Assembly (NCBI RefSeq): GCF_050908995.1
Contig: NC_135119.1
Span: forward strand, 6,014,001 to 6,078,000
DNA: 64,000 bases
Direction: 5' to 3'
Source of the DNA: Andrena cerasifolii
Taxonomy: Eukaryota; Arthropoda; Insecta; Hymenoptera; Andrenidae
A program made the translations under genes and the position numbers. Position 1 is the first letter of the stretch. Every line of letters starts with the position of its first letter. The notes below the pieces were generated by a model. It ran no database searches. It was not told the origin of the DNA and saw nothing but the letters and a program-made list of their open reading frames with translations. Positions 11,274-20,406 of this stretch are shown here, piece after piece.

Positions 11274-12019
11274 GGGGTTATGCCTAGTCAGGCGGTCGAA
11301 AAGAGGCGAATATTTATGAATTTTTTTTGAAGAAGCGGAAGCGTATATTTTTACATAACTTTTTGCACTTAAAAGAGCAACATTTAAAGAACATTTGGTA
11401 ATTTTTTCGTAGAAAAATATTTACGTTTATAATAAAATAACAAGCGACATCCAAGAAGCATTTTTAAAAATTTGCTTTCGCGGTGAACACTGCCATTCGG
11501 AACCAGATTATCTAAAATCAAAAAACAAAAAAGATTTCGTTAGTATATTAATGTATCCTCAGGTTGACGGAGAGAACTTTCCGAAATATTAAGTTAAAAC
11601 AAAATGGCGACTATTTAAAGTTGAAATCCTGATTTTTCGCGGGATTTTGACACGGAAAAATCAGGATTTCAACTTTAAATAGCCGCCATTTTGTTGTAAA
11701 TTAATATTTCGGAAAATTCTCTCCGTCAATCGGAAGATATATTAATATACTAACGAAATCTTTTTTGTTTTTTGATTTTAGATAATCTGGTGCCGAATGG
11801 CAATGCTCACCGCGAAAGCAAATTTTTAAAAATGCTTCTTGGATGTCGCTTGTTATTTTATTATAAACGTAAATATTTTTCTACGAAAAAATTACCGAAT
11901 GTTCTTTAAATGTTGCTCTTTTAAACGTAATAAGTTCTGTAAAAATATACGCTTCCGCTTCTTCAAAAAAAATTCACAAATATTCGCCTCTTTTCGACCG
12001 CCTGACTAGGCATAACCCC
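11274..12019. mobile_element. TTAA-flanked foldback element, family B copy 1 (746 bp)
   Basis: The left end GGGGTTATGCCTAGTCAGGC mirrors the right end GCCTGACTAGGCATAACCCC, and the arms stay complementary for about 370 bases up to a centre near 11640-11655. TTAA flanks both ends (11270-11273, 12020-12023). TTAA targeting is typical of piggyBac and also of Kolobok elements; the GGGG start does not decide between them. Other copies are at 53117-54025 and 61190-61690. No transposase frame. Confidence 0.85.
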
Positions 12020-12083
12020 TTAAAGCGGGCCAGTGAGAGTCACAGCTACGGAGAAGTAGTAGTCTAGCCAGTTCGGTTGCACA

Positions 12084-12418
12084 AAGATGCTAAACCGGTA
12101 AATCGGTAAATCGATTTGAAGTTTTTTTTTCACTGATAACGTAGTAGATGTCGATGGAATTATGCGCTATATATATGCGCTACATTGTTATACATACAAT
12201 TTTTACCGGTACTTCGCCAAATTTTTACCGGGAATTCGATAAATTACGTATTTCTCGATATTTACCGGTAGATCGCGAGAAATTTGGCGAATTACCGGTA
12301 AAAATTTTACGTATAGCAATGTAGCGCATATATGTAGCGCATAATTCCGTCGATATCTACTACGTTATCAGTAAAAAAAAACTTCAAACCGATTTACCGA
12401 TTTACCGGTTTGCAATCC
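12084..12418. mobile_element. Foldback repeat built on ACCGGTAAATCGG
   Basis: The arms AAACCGGTAAATCGGTAAAT (left, near 12092) and ATTTACCGATTTACCGGTTT (right, ending near 12411) are inverted copies. They continue through AACTTCAAA, a CTGATAACGTAGTA block, TATATGCGCTACAT and ACCGGTA motifs at the centre. The outer CTAGGGATTGCAAACC (read inward from the right) resembles hAT ends, but no clean 8-bp duplication is visible. It follows family B copy 1 within 65 bases. Confidence 0.7.
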
Positions 12419-13399
12419 CTAGTGTGTGGGCTCCGTAAACTACGTATCATCCCGTCTCTTTGCCCCGCGCGGGGCAGTGGTGGTTAACTTTCCCTCGGAG
12501 GGTGCTCGGAAACGAGTGCTCATTGAAACTGAAGGGCGCTCTCCCGTCGAAAGACGTGTCCCAATTCTGTTTCCCTTGGCCGGCAACGCGAGCATCCCTA
12601 TCCAAGTATCTAACCCCCGACAAAGCATCCAGGGAGAAAGGTACCGACGCTGGGTGGTCGACGACTGCGGCCGCAAACTTTGAATTTCGTAAATTCCGGA
12701 TCGAGGGAGACTAAGACTTCCACAAATCATTTTTACGCAACTTCCACGTGTCCGCGGTTTGCTGCAACGGGCGGCTGGTGTCCCGCGTGAAATTAAAACG
12801 GACAGAAAAGAGGAGGAAGAAGGATTGCGACACGTCGAAGAGCTGGCAGGACTATGGAACATCCGCCGTTTAGCTCGGTCCTATCCCTCCGTCAAGGTTG
12901 CTTCGCGAAATTGCTCGTAATTCATATTGTCTCATTCCGCAATAACGGTGCGTCCAATCAACGCCAATCTTCGGAAACGCTGAGTTGCAAAAACGTGCGA
13001 GCGCCCGGCCGGGTAGGAGGGAGGGAGGGAGGGGAGGTACGTTTCCGCTCCGTCGCTCTCTCGCGTCACCGCGAAGGGAAGTCGCGGCGTTTCGGTGGAT
13101 TATTTCGAAAATTAGCGGCCGCCTCCGCTGTCCGTTGACCTGCACAGAACGCTAGCCCCGCTAGCTAGCCCGCGACGAAGCTGCCCCGATTAAGCCGGAC
13201 AACCGACAACCGGCGTGCAACCACTCGCGTTTGCCCCCGAATGAGAAACTACCGCGGCATAATGGGTGGACGGTAGTCACGGTTGTAACAGATCGTTACA
13301 TGGAAAAATTCCGGTTCTGGAAGAGAGGAATGCTCAGCGCTACGTCGCGCCTATGTGCAACCTAGATAATCCACGATAATGCAGCGCGCGTCGACTCAC
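12419..13399. other. GC-rich unique sequence; intron side of the exon at 13400
   Basis: If the exon at 13400-13654 is real, this is the start of its downstream intron on the minus strand. Both strands are open for 85-140 codons at 12426-12862 without recognisable protein. A short (GGGA)n run lies near 13017-13035. Confidence 0.4.
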
Positions 13400-13654
13400 C
13401 TGAAACAAATTGTAACCTTTATCGTACATCCACATCTCGTCGGCTGGATGCTCCTTGGGACTCTCCCGTTGGCCAGGGTTCAGAACCTGAGGAGGCGGAC
13501 CCCTGGTCAGCTGAATCGCCAGGGACCTTTGAAGAAGCAAGAGGCATCGGGAGGGCCCTGAGCCCCCCGGGCCCGTCCCGTCTCCCAAGATCGAGGCCAT
13601 TTTTCCTGGCCAGCTGCTAACGATCCCGACGACTCGGCGGTGGCATCACGAGTC
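13400..13654 (-). CDS. Candidate 5' coding exon, gene unknown
   Basis: Minus-strand exon candidate. Translation starts at ATG 13600-13598 in the context AGGAAAAATGGCC, with an in-frame TGA upstream in the leader. The 67 codons end in HPADEMWMYDKGYNLFQ exactly before a consensus donor, CAG|GTGAGT (intron begins at 13399). A possible acceptor, TCCGTGTTTTCCAG, precedes 13654, which would make the leader part of an internal exon. The peptide starts MASILGDGTGPGGSG, has a leucine-rich stretch (CLLLLQRSLAIQL, residues 19-31), a proline/glycine linker and an acidic, aromatic end. I do not recognise the protein. The short acidic-aromatic tail would suit an N-terminal isoform exon of a transcription regulator, but that is a guess. 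Downstream exons would lie left of this point, with none recognisable here, implying a first intron over 13 kb. Confidence 0.5.
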
Positions 13655-13710
13655 CTGGAAAACACGGAACAGAGGTGTTACAGAATTTGTAATGGCACTT
13701 TCGCGTAATA

Positions 13711-14308
13711 GGGTCATTTCGGGGGGAGACGCACCACTTTTTTTCGGTTGCTTATAAAGTCTTAAATAAATACAACTGAAAAATTAGGTAAATGTAGTTT
13801 GATTGTTTATTTCAATCTCTTTCACATAATAACATATTAAATATATGAAAACCTTATTTTAATATTAAAATACGCTTTCTAAAAAACTTCGAAAAAGTGC
13901 ATCTAACCCCAGACCTGAGGGAGAGATGCACTTCAGATTCGGGGGTGATGCATCTACTTATTGTTACCCTCTTCTCCCTACTCTCATTCATTTTTTTCTC
14001 TTCTACACATATTACAGAGGGGAGGATACATAGTACATGTTTCGTGGAGCCACTTTGAGCACTCCGGGCAACGAATCCAATTTACTAACCGTTCGCACAA
14101 ATTTTTCACCTGAAATCCAACGCAACGAAAAGTTTTTTCAATTTTAATGAACTTAAACCACACGATCGATGTGATTCGTTTAATAAGGTTATGTTTGTAG
14201 ATAAGAACACGCGTCTTAAGGGTTGAAACAGTGCTGCCACTTATGTAGTGTGGCCGGAATAGGAAGTGGTGCATCTCTCCGCTAGGTGCGTCTCTCCCGG
14301 AATGACCC
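13711..14308 (-). mobile_element. TA-flanked pogo/Tc1-like element, decayed
   Basis: The ends GGGTCATTTC...GGGGAGACGCACC (left) and GGTGCGTCTCTCCCGGAATGACCC (right, in pieces) are inverted repeats of about 25 bases. TA flanks both sides (13709-13710, 14309-14310), as in Tc1/mariner/pogo elements. GGGAGAGATGCAC recurs near the centre (about 13919). It carries the remnant of a transposase C-terminus (13984-14274). Most of the catalytic region is missing. Confidence 0.75.
13984..14274 (-). pseudogene. Transposase C-terminal remnant with zinc-finger-like motif
   Basis: Ninety-six codons end in WIRCPECSKWLHETCTMYPP and then LCNMC. The C-x2-C...H-x3-C...C-x2-C spacing with the W-x-C and W-x-H aromatic positions matches the PHD-like finger at the C-terminus of many insect pogo/Tigger-type transposases. 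TTTCAG just upstream of codons VKNLCERL could be the acceptor of the element's last exon. The catalytic DDE part is absent and the N-terminal half has no recognisable content, so this is a broken copy inside the TA-flanked element. Confidence 0.6.
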
Positions 14309-14310
14309 TA

Positions 14311-15422
14311 CCTTCACACCTTGCGATCACCTTCTCCACAGTCAAAGTGTTAAGTGTAGTCCGGCAAAGAAAAGAGGATAAAGAATTCAGGCAAGACAGG
14401 GTGTATGTATCTAGGTATGTACTATAAAAGTGGCGTTTGTTCTTCGGACGATTCTTTTTCTCCTCGTTTAACTGTGTCGCAAAGTTTGGGCAGATATGAA
14501 TACTTTTCTGCGCGCAACTTTCTCGCGACGACGCTTATCTACGATTACGTGGCGGAAAGATAACGCCGCAGAGTTCACCGTACCGTTATCCACGTTCGCA
14601 AAAGTTTCATGCGGCAAGTACATCGCCCGGTTGAGCGGAATAGTCAAGGGGGAGTGTTGGAGCACCACTTTGCGTTGGTTACATTATGCCGAGTGGTTCG
14701 AGCCACTTGGCAGATCCACGTCGTTAACGGGCAGTAATCGATGCTCTTTGAAATTAATTAGGCTCCTTCGCGAGATACTTTACGCGCTAATCGGCCTGAT
14801 AAAAAAGTTTTTAATAGCAGAGGTGTTCCGATACGTTAAACTTCCAGCCGCCAGTTCTTCCAGGTTTCTAAGCCCCGATGATGATTATCGGCGGGATTTC
14901 GTTTCCGATTCAGTTCTTCTAGAACGAAATCTGGTCTTTAAAGGAAATGGAACGTCGCGGAATACAGCCTCCTCGAGGAATTCACGGGCCGAGCGAGGAT
15001 AAAGTCGATCGAGTGATGCGGAAACGCTCGTTCCCGTTGAGACACGTTCGATCCACCCTCTGCTTCTCGCTACGCTCCTCATTTCCTGCAGGCCATAAGG
15101 CAACGTCAGGTTTCTCTTTATTGTATCAACAACTCCTACGTCGGCCGCCTAATTGATTTACGCCCTCCCCTTCAGTCATCAGCAGGACGGTGGAATCTCA
15201 TCCACGAAAATCCACGTGGCCGCTGGGACGTGTCTCGGGGAAAAAGGCGCGAGATGAAGGGGAGAAGACGTCTCTCGGATGAATTATGTGCGAGGGGCAC
15301 ATGATTGCATCAGGGCGAAGGTTCTGACGCAGAAATTGGCAGAAGGGGTTGTCTCTTTCAAGATATTTCTTCCTCCAAAACTATCCAGATTGCACTGACG
15401 TAGGAACCAGAGGATGTTTCTG
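14311..15422. other. Unique sequence with one long open frame
   Basis: An ATG-started frame of 168 codons runs 14496-15002 plus. It shows no domain, and overlapping minus-strand frames are open too. I leave it uncalled; see rejected items. Confidence 0.4.
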
Positions 15423-15514
15423 GTTGTTATTGTTTGCTAAACAGTGCTCCTCATCTGAAGCACCATTTCTGCGAAGTTTCAGATCTTCACCATCTCGTTT
15501 AAGAATAATGTGTG

Positions 15515-15766
15515 GGTAAAACCCCTTAACTTTATCAATTTTTTTCTTGGTTACTGATTAAGATAAATAGATGAAACGAAAGAGGACAGATAGTTACGTG
15601 TTAGCTAAAAGCATAAATTATTTTTTTCCACTCGTAATAATTGATTTCCCATTCCGAAAAAAAAATATACGAAGCACAGCTAATATGTGGTTTTTCCTCG
15701 TTTGTTTCAGCTATTTATCTTAAATAATAACCGAGGGAAAAAATGATAATGTTAAGGACTTTTACC
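15515..15766. mobile_element. Foldback element nested in the left arm of the 15.4 kb composite
   Basis: GGTAAAACCCCTTAACTTTAT at the left is mirrored by GGTAAAAGTCCTTAACATTA read inward from the right. The arms share a GGTTA...TTAAGATAAATAG...TGAAACRAA.GAGG stretch and reach a centre near 15640. It interrupts sequence that is continuous in the matching right arm of the outer element, which shows it is an insertion. Confidence 0.65.
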
Positions 15767-15781
15767 TCTATATTATTCGTA

Positions 15782-16483
15782 AGGGAACATTGTGACGGTT
15801 TGAAAAATTAAGATCTTTTTAAAGATTTTTTCTGCGTAGATACAACATATATTGCAATAAATCTTTTTGTTATTTATTAATCTACGCTTATATTATACAA
15901 AAAAAATCAAAGAATTTTATTTAATTTGTTTTAAAACTTTAAACGCGATTATCTCAGAACGACGTTTTTTCAACTGGTGCAGGTGATCGCAAAAAAACTA
16001 TTTGACCAATCAGTCTGAAAATTTTACACATTATTCAGCACATCAGTGGCTATGGCCGGAACTACGGAAACATTTTTTGATTAAATATATCATACTTTTT
16101 ACAAGGCAAAATGCTTGTAAAGTTCACCGTATTTCGACACTTAAACTTCAAACGTCCGCCATTTTGTTAATTTTTTATCAGTAAATATAATCCTACTCCC
16201 AGCCATAGCCACTGATGTGCTGAATAGCGTGTAAAAATGTCAGACTGATTAGTCAAATAGTTTTTTTGCAATCACCTGCACCAGTCGAAAAAATGTCGTT
16301 TTGAGATAATCGCGTTTAAAGTTTTAAAACAAATTTAAAAAAAAAATCTTTTAAATTTTTTTGTATAATATAAGAGTAGATTAATAAGTACCAAAAAGAT
16401 TTATTGCAATATATGTTGTATCTACGCAGAAAAAAATCTTTAAAAAGAGCTTAATTTTTCAAACCGTCACAGTGGAGTGACCC
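15782..16483. mobile_element. TA-flanked Tc1/mariner-like foldback element
   Basis: The left end AGGGAACATTGTGACGGTTT and the right end, read inward, GGGTCACTCCACTGTGACGG converge on GTGACGGTTTGAAAAATTAA. The arms run about 330 bases to a centre near 16130, and TA flanks both ends (15780-15781, 16484-16485). The inner arms carry TCAGTGGCTATGG and its mirror CCATAGCCACTGA. No coding frame. Confidence 0.7.
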
Positions 16484-16567
16484 TATACACGAGAAGCCTC
16501 TCGGAGATCTGAAACCTCACAGAACGGTGTTTTAGGTGAGGAGCATTGTTTGGCAAACAATAACAAC

Positions 16568-17242
16568 AAAATTTGCTACGGTGGCTGTTTGGTCATGCTT
16601 AACCCAGAAATCGTCAACGATAACATTACTTCGAACTATAATATCTCGAGCAGTGCTAAAGGATCATAAATTGAGGTGACTCTAGATTGATGGTAGGCTG
16701 CACACATATTTCGGCTGTCGCGACATCGATCCCTCAGGGTACGATATTGCCAGAAGGCGCAGCGATAGCGCGAGGATCGTAGGCCGTTGAATATTGCATT
16801 GCTTTACAACGTGCCAAGGTACACGCTGTAAAATGCCTAGTCCTTTTTCGGGGAGAATGGAGCGACCGTAAATTTGGCACGAAAGCTGGGCAATTACGGT
16901 CGCATCGAATTGTGGGGCCCGGAAGGAATCAACGAAGTAATCTCGCCCCTTTGGCGGCCTGCCACCGCGCGGTCGATGCAGACAATTTCTCTAATATAGT
17001 GTTGCAGCTTGCACGCTGCCCGAAGAAATTGGAGCGACGCCGGTATTCGTCCGCGAATATTTCGCTCCGGGGAGAGCTTTCGCTTGGTCTTCGAACTTCC
17101 AATGTTCCTTGGAATTCGAAGACGGTCCTGCAAACTTTTCGCTGTCCGTACGTCAATGAAGAAAAGTGGCACAGAAACCTGGGCAACGTCTGTGCAGTAA
17201 GTATTTGAAATGAACGATTTATTTAGCATTAATTTTAGGCAA
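16568..17242. other. Unique sequence with an isolated strong donor-like site
   Basis: CA|GTAAGTA occurs at 17195-17203 plus, downstream of open frames at 16912-17208 and 17009-17200. The frames have no recognisable content and no acceptor can be paired with confidence, so I do not call an exon. Confidence 0.35.
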
Positions 17243-17394
17243 TTTATTTATTTATTTATTTATCATAAACGGGTTAGAACCCATTATATAGCAAGGATAC
17301 ATAACATTATGCGTGTTGAATAAAAATAAATCTAAATATATGCATACTATATCACATTATACTTAACAATGGAGAGAAAAATGAAAAAATAGAG

Positions 17395-17865
17395 GTGAAG
17401 AATGAGTAATGAGAAATGAAAAATGTACAATGAAAATGGAAATGAAGATGAGAATGAGAATGAGAATGAGAATGAGAATGAGAATGAGAATGAGAATGAG
17501 AATGAGAATGAGAATGAGAATTGAGAATTGAGAATTGAGAGAACTGAGAGAACTGAGAGAACTGAGAGAACTGAGAGAACTGAGAGAACTGAGAGAACTG
17601 AGAGAACTGAGAGAACTGAGAGAACTGAGAGAACTGAGAGAACTGAGAGAACTGAGAGAACTGAGAGAACTGAGAGAACTGAGAGAACTGAGAGAACTGA
17701 GAGAACTGAGAGAACTGAGAGAACTGAGAGAACTGAGAGAACTGAGAGAACTGAGAACTGAGAATTGAGAATTGAGAATTGAGAATTGAGAATTGAGAAT
17801 GAAAATGAAAATGAAAATAAGAATGAGGACGAAAATGAAAATAGAAATACATAGAAAATAGAATA
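17395..17865. repeat. Compound microsatellite in the LINE 3' region
   Basis: Plus strand: (GAATGA)n at about 17447-17520, three TTGAGAA units, then about 24 copies of the 9-mer GAGAGAACT at 17538-17755, then about six more TTGAGAA units to 17800, and irregular GAAAAT/GAATGAG repeats to 17865. The 9-bp period leaves frames open in both directions (RTE and REL repeats on plus, FSQ on minus), but these are products of the repeat and not proteins. Confidence 0.9.
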
Positions 17866-17937
17866 GAAGTGAAAAGTGAGGGGTGGAATTAAAAGTGTAT
17901 ACTATACTATTAATTTTAGTTTTGTCGCGTTAACGGA

Positions 17938-18255
17938 TTACCAGGTATTTTGATCGTTCGCTCTTAGCATTCTGTGCAATTTACTCTTTAATACGTCAAC
18001 AGATTCACGAAAGAAATCAACTGCATCAGCATATAAGTTTGCTTGTTGTAGTAGCCGGTTAATCGGGTCAGAAGATCCATATTTCGTTTTGTACACGATA
18101 TAATAGAATAAGGGTTTTTCTCTAAGCGATCTGGATGGAGCATATAGTTTTATGAGTTCCAGCAGGGGTGGACAATCAACTTGGCCTTTTAGTATTCGAG
18201 ATAGAAAAGACAGGCTTGCGACCATTCTGCGGTACCATAATGAGGGTGTAATCAT
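17938..18255 (-). pseudogene. C-terminal remnant of a LINE reverse-transcriptase protein
   Basis: Residues 8-12 and onward read YRRMVASLSFLSRILKGQVD, then CPPLLELI, APSRSLR, and TKYGSSDPINRLLQQANLY, ending ...ADAVDFFRESVDVLKSKL. RR...FL.kIL.G.vDcp.LL..I, PSR.LR and tnYG..sPiNRllr..N are the conserved C-terminal blocks of Jockey-like non-LTR retrotransposon proteins. The 105-codon frame lacks the reverse-transcriptase core (no YADD). A stop lies just upstream in frame, and the sequence further upstream does not continue the protein in any frame I can follow. Dead copy. Confidence 0.75.
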
Positions 18256-18260
18256 GATCT

Positions 18261-19265
18261 AAAAAAGACATCAGTTGGCCCAACTTGTAAGCTGCGTATT
18301 TCGATCAGAATAGACGGCGTTAAGCCAATGGCCTTCGAAACGACCTTTCGATTGTCAGCGTGAAATAAAACATCTAGAACACTTAGTATCCCTCTGAACG
18401 CCCACCGCGCTCGTACTTTTCCACGGAAGAGGGCTACGGGCGTCTCTGATAGAACAATAATGTAACTTTCTCAGTATTCAATTAGCGGGTCGCTCGTCAT
18501 ATTTTATTATCATGGCGATCTTGAGAACCAGCGAAACTTTTCTCCCGCGGGGCCGGTGTATTGAATGCTAGAAACGTAGATGTAAACGGTGGATAGACAC
18601 GCGATCCGTGCCGGGGCAAAATTGTTCCGTTTTGTTTTTTGTTCGTGTGGTCGTTTAATTTCCTCCGTTTCACCTTGTACCAGTTCGCCGGGCCGGGGAT
18701 CGCCGGGCTAAAAATCGCGGAAAGGAGGGAAAGATGAAGGGAAAGAGGGCACTTCCTCCGACGTGACTCATCGGCGCGTATGCACTTTCCTGGCGAGTGT
18801 AACGCGCCGACGGTATTCCTCGTGGTGTAAGAGGAAACGATCTATCGGAGATCGACAAGGCAGGAAATACAAACAGCCGTCGCGCGGCTCGAGCAAGGCG
18901 GGCTGAAAATGAAACGGTCGACGCAACCCGTCCGATAGGATCTCGCGAATTTATACGAGCCGGGTAATTGAAGGACGTCGGGATGTTTCGGGGTGAATGG
19001 ATTCGTCGCGGTGTGATTCATCGACGAATGTCGGAGACTATGACCGATCGGATCTGTCCCGCGACACTCACCGCTCTATTTAAGTAGCGCAGTCTGTAAT
19101 ACAGCCGTGAACCGTCATCGAGCTTCAGGGATTGCAGACTCGAAGGTCGTGATTTTGTTGGGCTGCTTTCGAATCGTTCTAATCGAATTATGCCGACTGT
19201 TTCCATCGTCATGGGCGCTGAAGTTCAGTCGAACCGAATTTTTCGTGATCGGAGGCATCTACCAC
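18261..19265. other. Unique sequence, no gene called
   Basis: A GCG|GTGAGTG donor-like site on the minus strand at about 19076 follows an open stretch encoding SLQSLKLDDGSRLYYRLRY, but the upstream acceptor is poor. A second minus-strand open stretch lies near 18260-18410. Neither is recognisable. Confidence 0.35.
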
Positions 19266-19268
19266 TTA

Positions 19269-19796
19269 CAAGGGAACACCGGGAACCCGCACTCACCGAT
19301 TGGAACGCAACTTTGTGGGTTTATAGAGTGACTCAAGGCGAGAACAACGGTGTGTCTCGTTCGGGCCCTATCGCCCTTTAAGGGGGTGAGAACTAACCTC
19401 AAAGTCAAATAAACACTTCCACTTCTTCGCGCATAACTCCCGAACTACGACAGACAGAAAAAAACGTTTCAAACAAAAGTTTAATGGTGCTATGAGCACT
19501 GCAAATTTGTGTTAACAAATTTTTGAAAAAAGTTTAAATAAAAAATACCTGAAGAAAAAATTTTGTTGACGCAAGTTTGCGGTGCTAATTGCACCATTAA
19601 ACTTTTGTTTGAAACATTTTTTCCTGCCTGTTGTAGTAGTTTGCGAGTTACACGCGGAAAGGTGGAAGTGGCTATTTGACTTTGAGGTTAGTTTTCACCC
19701 CCTTGAAGGGCGATAGATTGTCCTTGTATTGAGTCACTCTAAAAACCCACAAAGTTGCGTTCCAATCGGCGAGTGCGTGTTCGTGGTGTTCCCGTG
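19269..19796. mobile_element. Harbinger-like foldback element, 528 bp
   Basis: CAAGGGAACACCGGGAAC at the left mirrors GTTCGTGGTGTTCCCGTG at the right. The arms stay complementary through CCGATTGGAACGCAACTTTG, TAGAGTGACTCAA, AGGGGGTGA.AACTAACCTC and AAGTTTAATGGTGC to a centre near 19540. TTA flanks both sides (19266-19268, 19797-19799). The CAAGGG start and the TTA duplication are shared with the A family, suggesting the same superfamily. No coding frame. Confidence 0.8.
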
Positions 19797-19799
19797 TTA

Positions 19800-20401
19800 G
19801 TTTGACTGTGAAAGCGAGTGTGCTACAAGGACATCCTCCGTTTGGAGAGAAGAACGTTCGATTAACGGAGCCCTCGAGTAACGGAGGTTCGAATGATAAT
19901 GGCGGCGGTGTATCAGAAATTCAGTGGAAAAAAAGGCGAACGCCGGCAATGTCACTGACTCCGTTTCACCTCGTGCCAATTTTAAAAGAACGGAAGACAT
20001 CCGGTCTCTCGGCTCGCGCACCGGAGACTTCCTGCGGCGTGAGTCACCAGTGTCTCTTTACATCACGACGGATCTCATTAACTTGCCGTCAGTCATGCCG
20101 GCTCCGCTATAAACCGCACGTCTCTGAAGCTGGCCATCTAGATCTGCCAATAGATTGATCCCAGAAGCGTTCAACGATCTCCTCAGGCCGCTACCCAATT
20201 TCGTTCCGTTCGTTTATTCATTTGGTGCCGCGCGTGTCGAGTGAAAGCGTTCAGCAAACGCGTTATTTTCAAGCCGGGTCTTATAAAGTTTTATTGCTTC
20301 TATGAAAATCACCGTCGACACACGGTGACCCATTGCAAACGAGATATACAACCGAGGTATATTTTTCCTCATCGAAGAAGCGTGTACCTACTTAATCGTG
20401 C
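19800..20401. other. Unique sequence, no gene seen
   Basis: Open frames at 19802-20158 and 20241-20576 plus have no recognisable content; the latter runs into the Transib-like element at 20407. Confidence 0.4.
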
Positions 20402-20406
20402 CGACG

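Larger units (their letters stand above)
15423..16567. mobile_element. Outermost foldback element of a three-level nest
   Basis: GTTGTTATTGTTTGCTAAAC at the left and, read inward, GTTGTTATTGTTTGCCAAAC at the right begin inverted arms of about 80 bases that continue TGCTCCTCA, TTTCAGATCT and TCTCGT. Between them lies a complete TA-flanked element (15782-16483). The left arm is further split by another palindrome (15515-15766). The outer element is therefore the oldest layer. Confidence 0.65.
17243..18260 (-). mobile_element. 5'-truncated non-LTR retrotransposon (LINE), 3' end at left
   Basis: On the minus strand the order is a protein C-terminus (18255-17938), a 3' untranslated region filled by a compound microsatellite (17865-17395), a short unique end with an inverted GGGTTCTAACCC, and a terminal (AAAT)n tail (17263-17243 on the plus strand as TTTATTTATTTA). 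Truncation at the 5' side and a simple-repeat tail are typical of LINE insertions. The 5' boundary is uncertain by perhaps 100 bases. Confidence 0.75.

Noticed and set aside
14496..15002. 168-codon plus-strand frame starting with ATG
   Set aside because: No recognisable motif, no splice or promoter context, and overlapping frames are open on the opposite strand.
16912..17200. Plus-strand exon ending at CA|GTAAGTA
   Set aside because: Strong donor only; the frames leading to it are unrecognised and no acceptor can be paired.
17528..17768. RTE/REL/FSQ repeat proteins
   Set aside because: They are translations of the 9-bp microsatellite, open on both strands only because nine is a multiple of three.
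19076..19160. Minus-strand exon ending at GCG|GTGAGTG
   Set aside because: The donor is good and the peptide plausible, but the upstream acceptor is poor and there is no second line of support.
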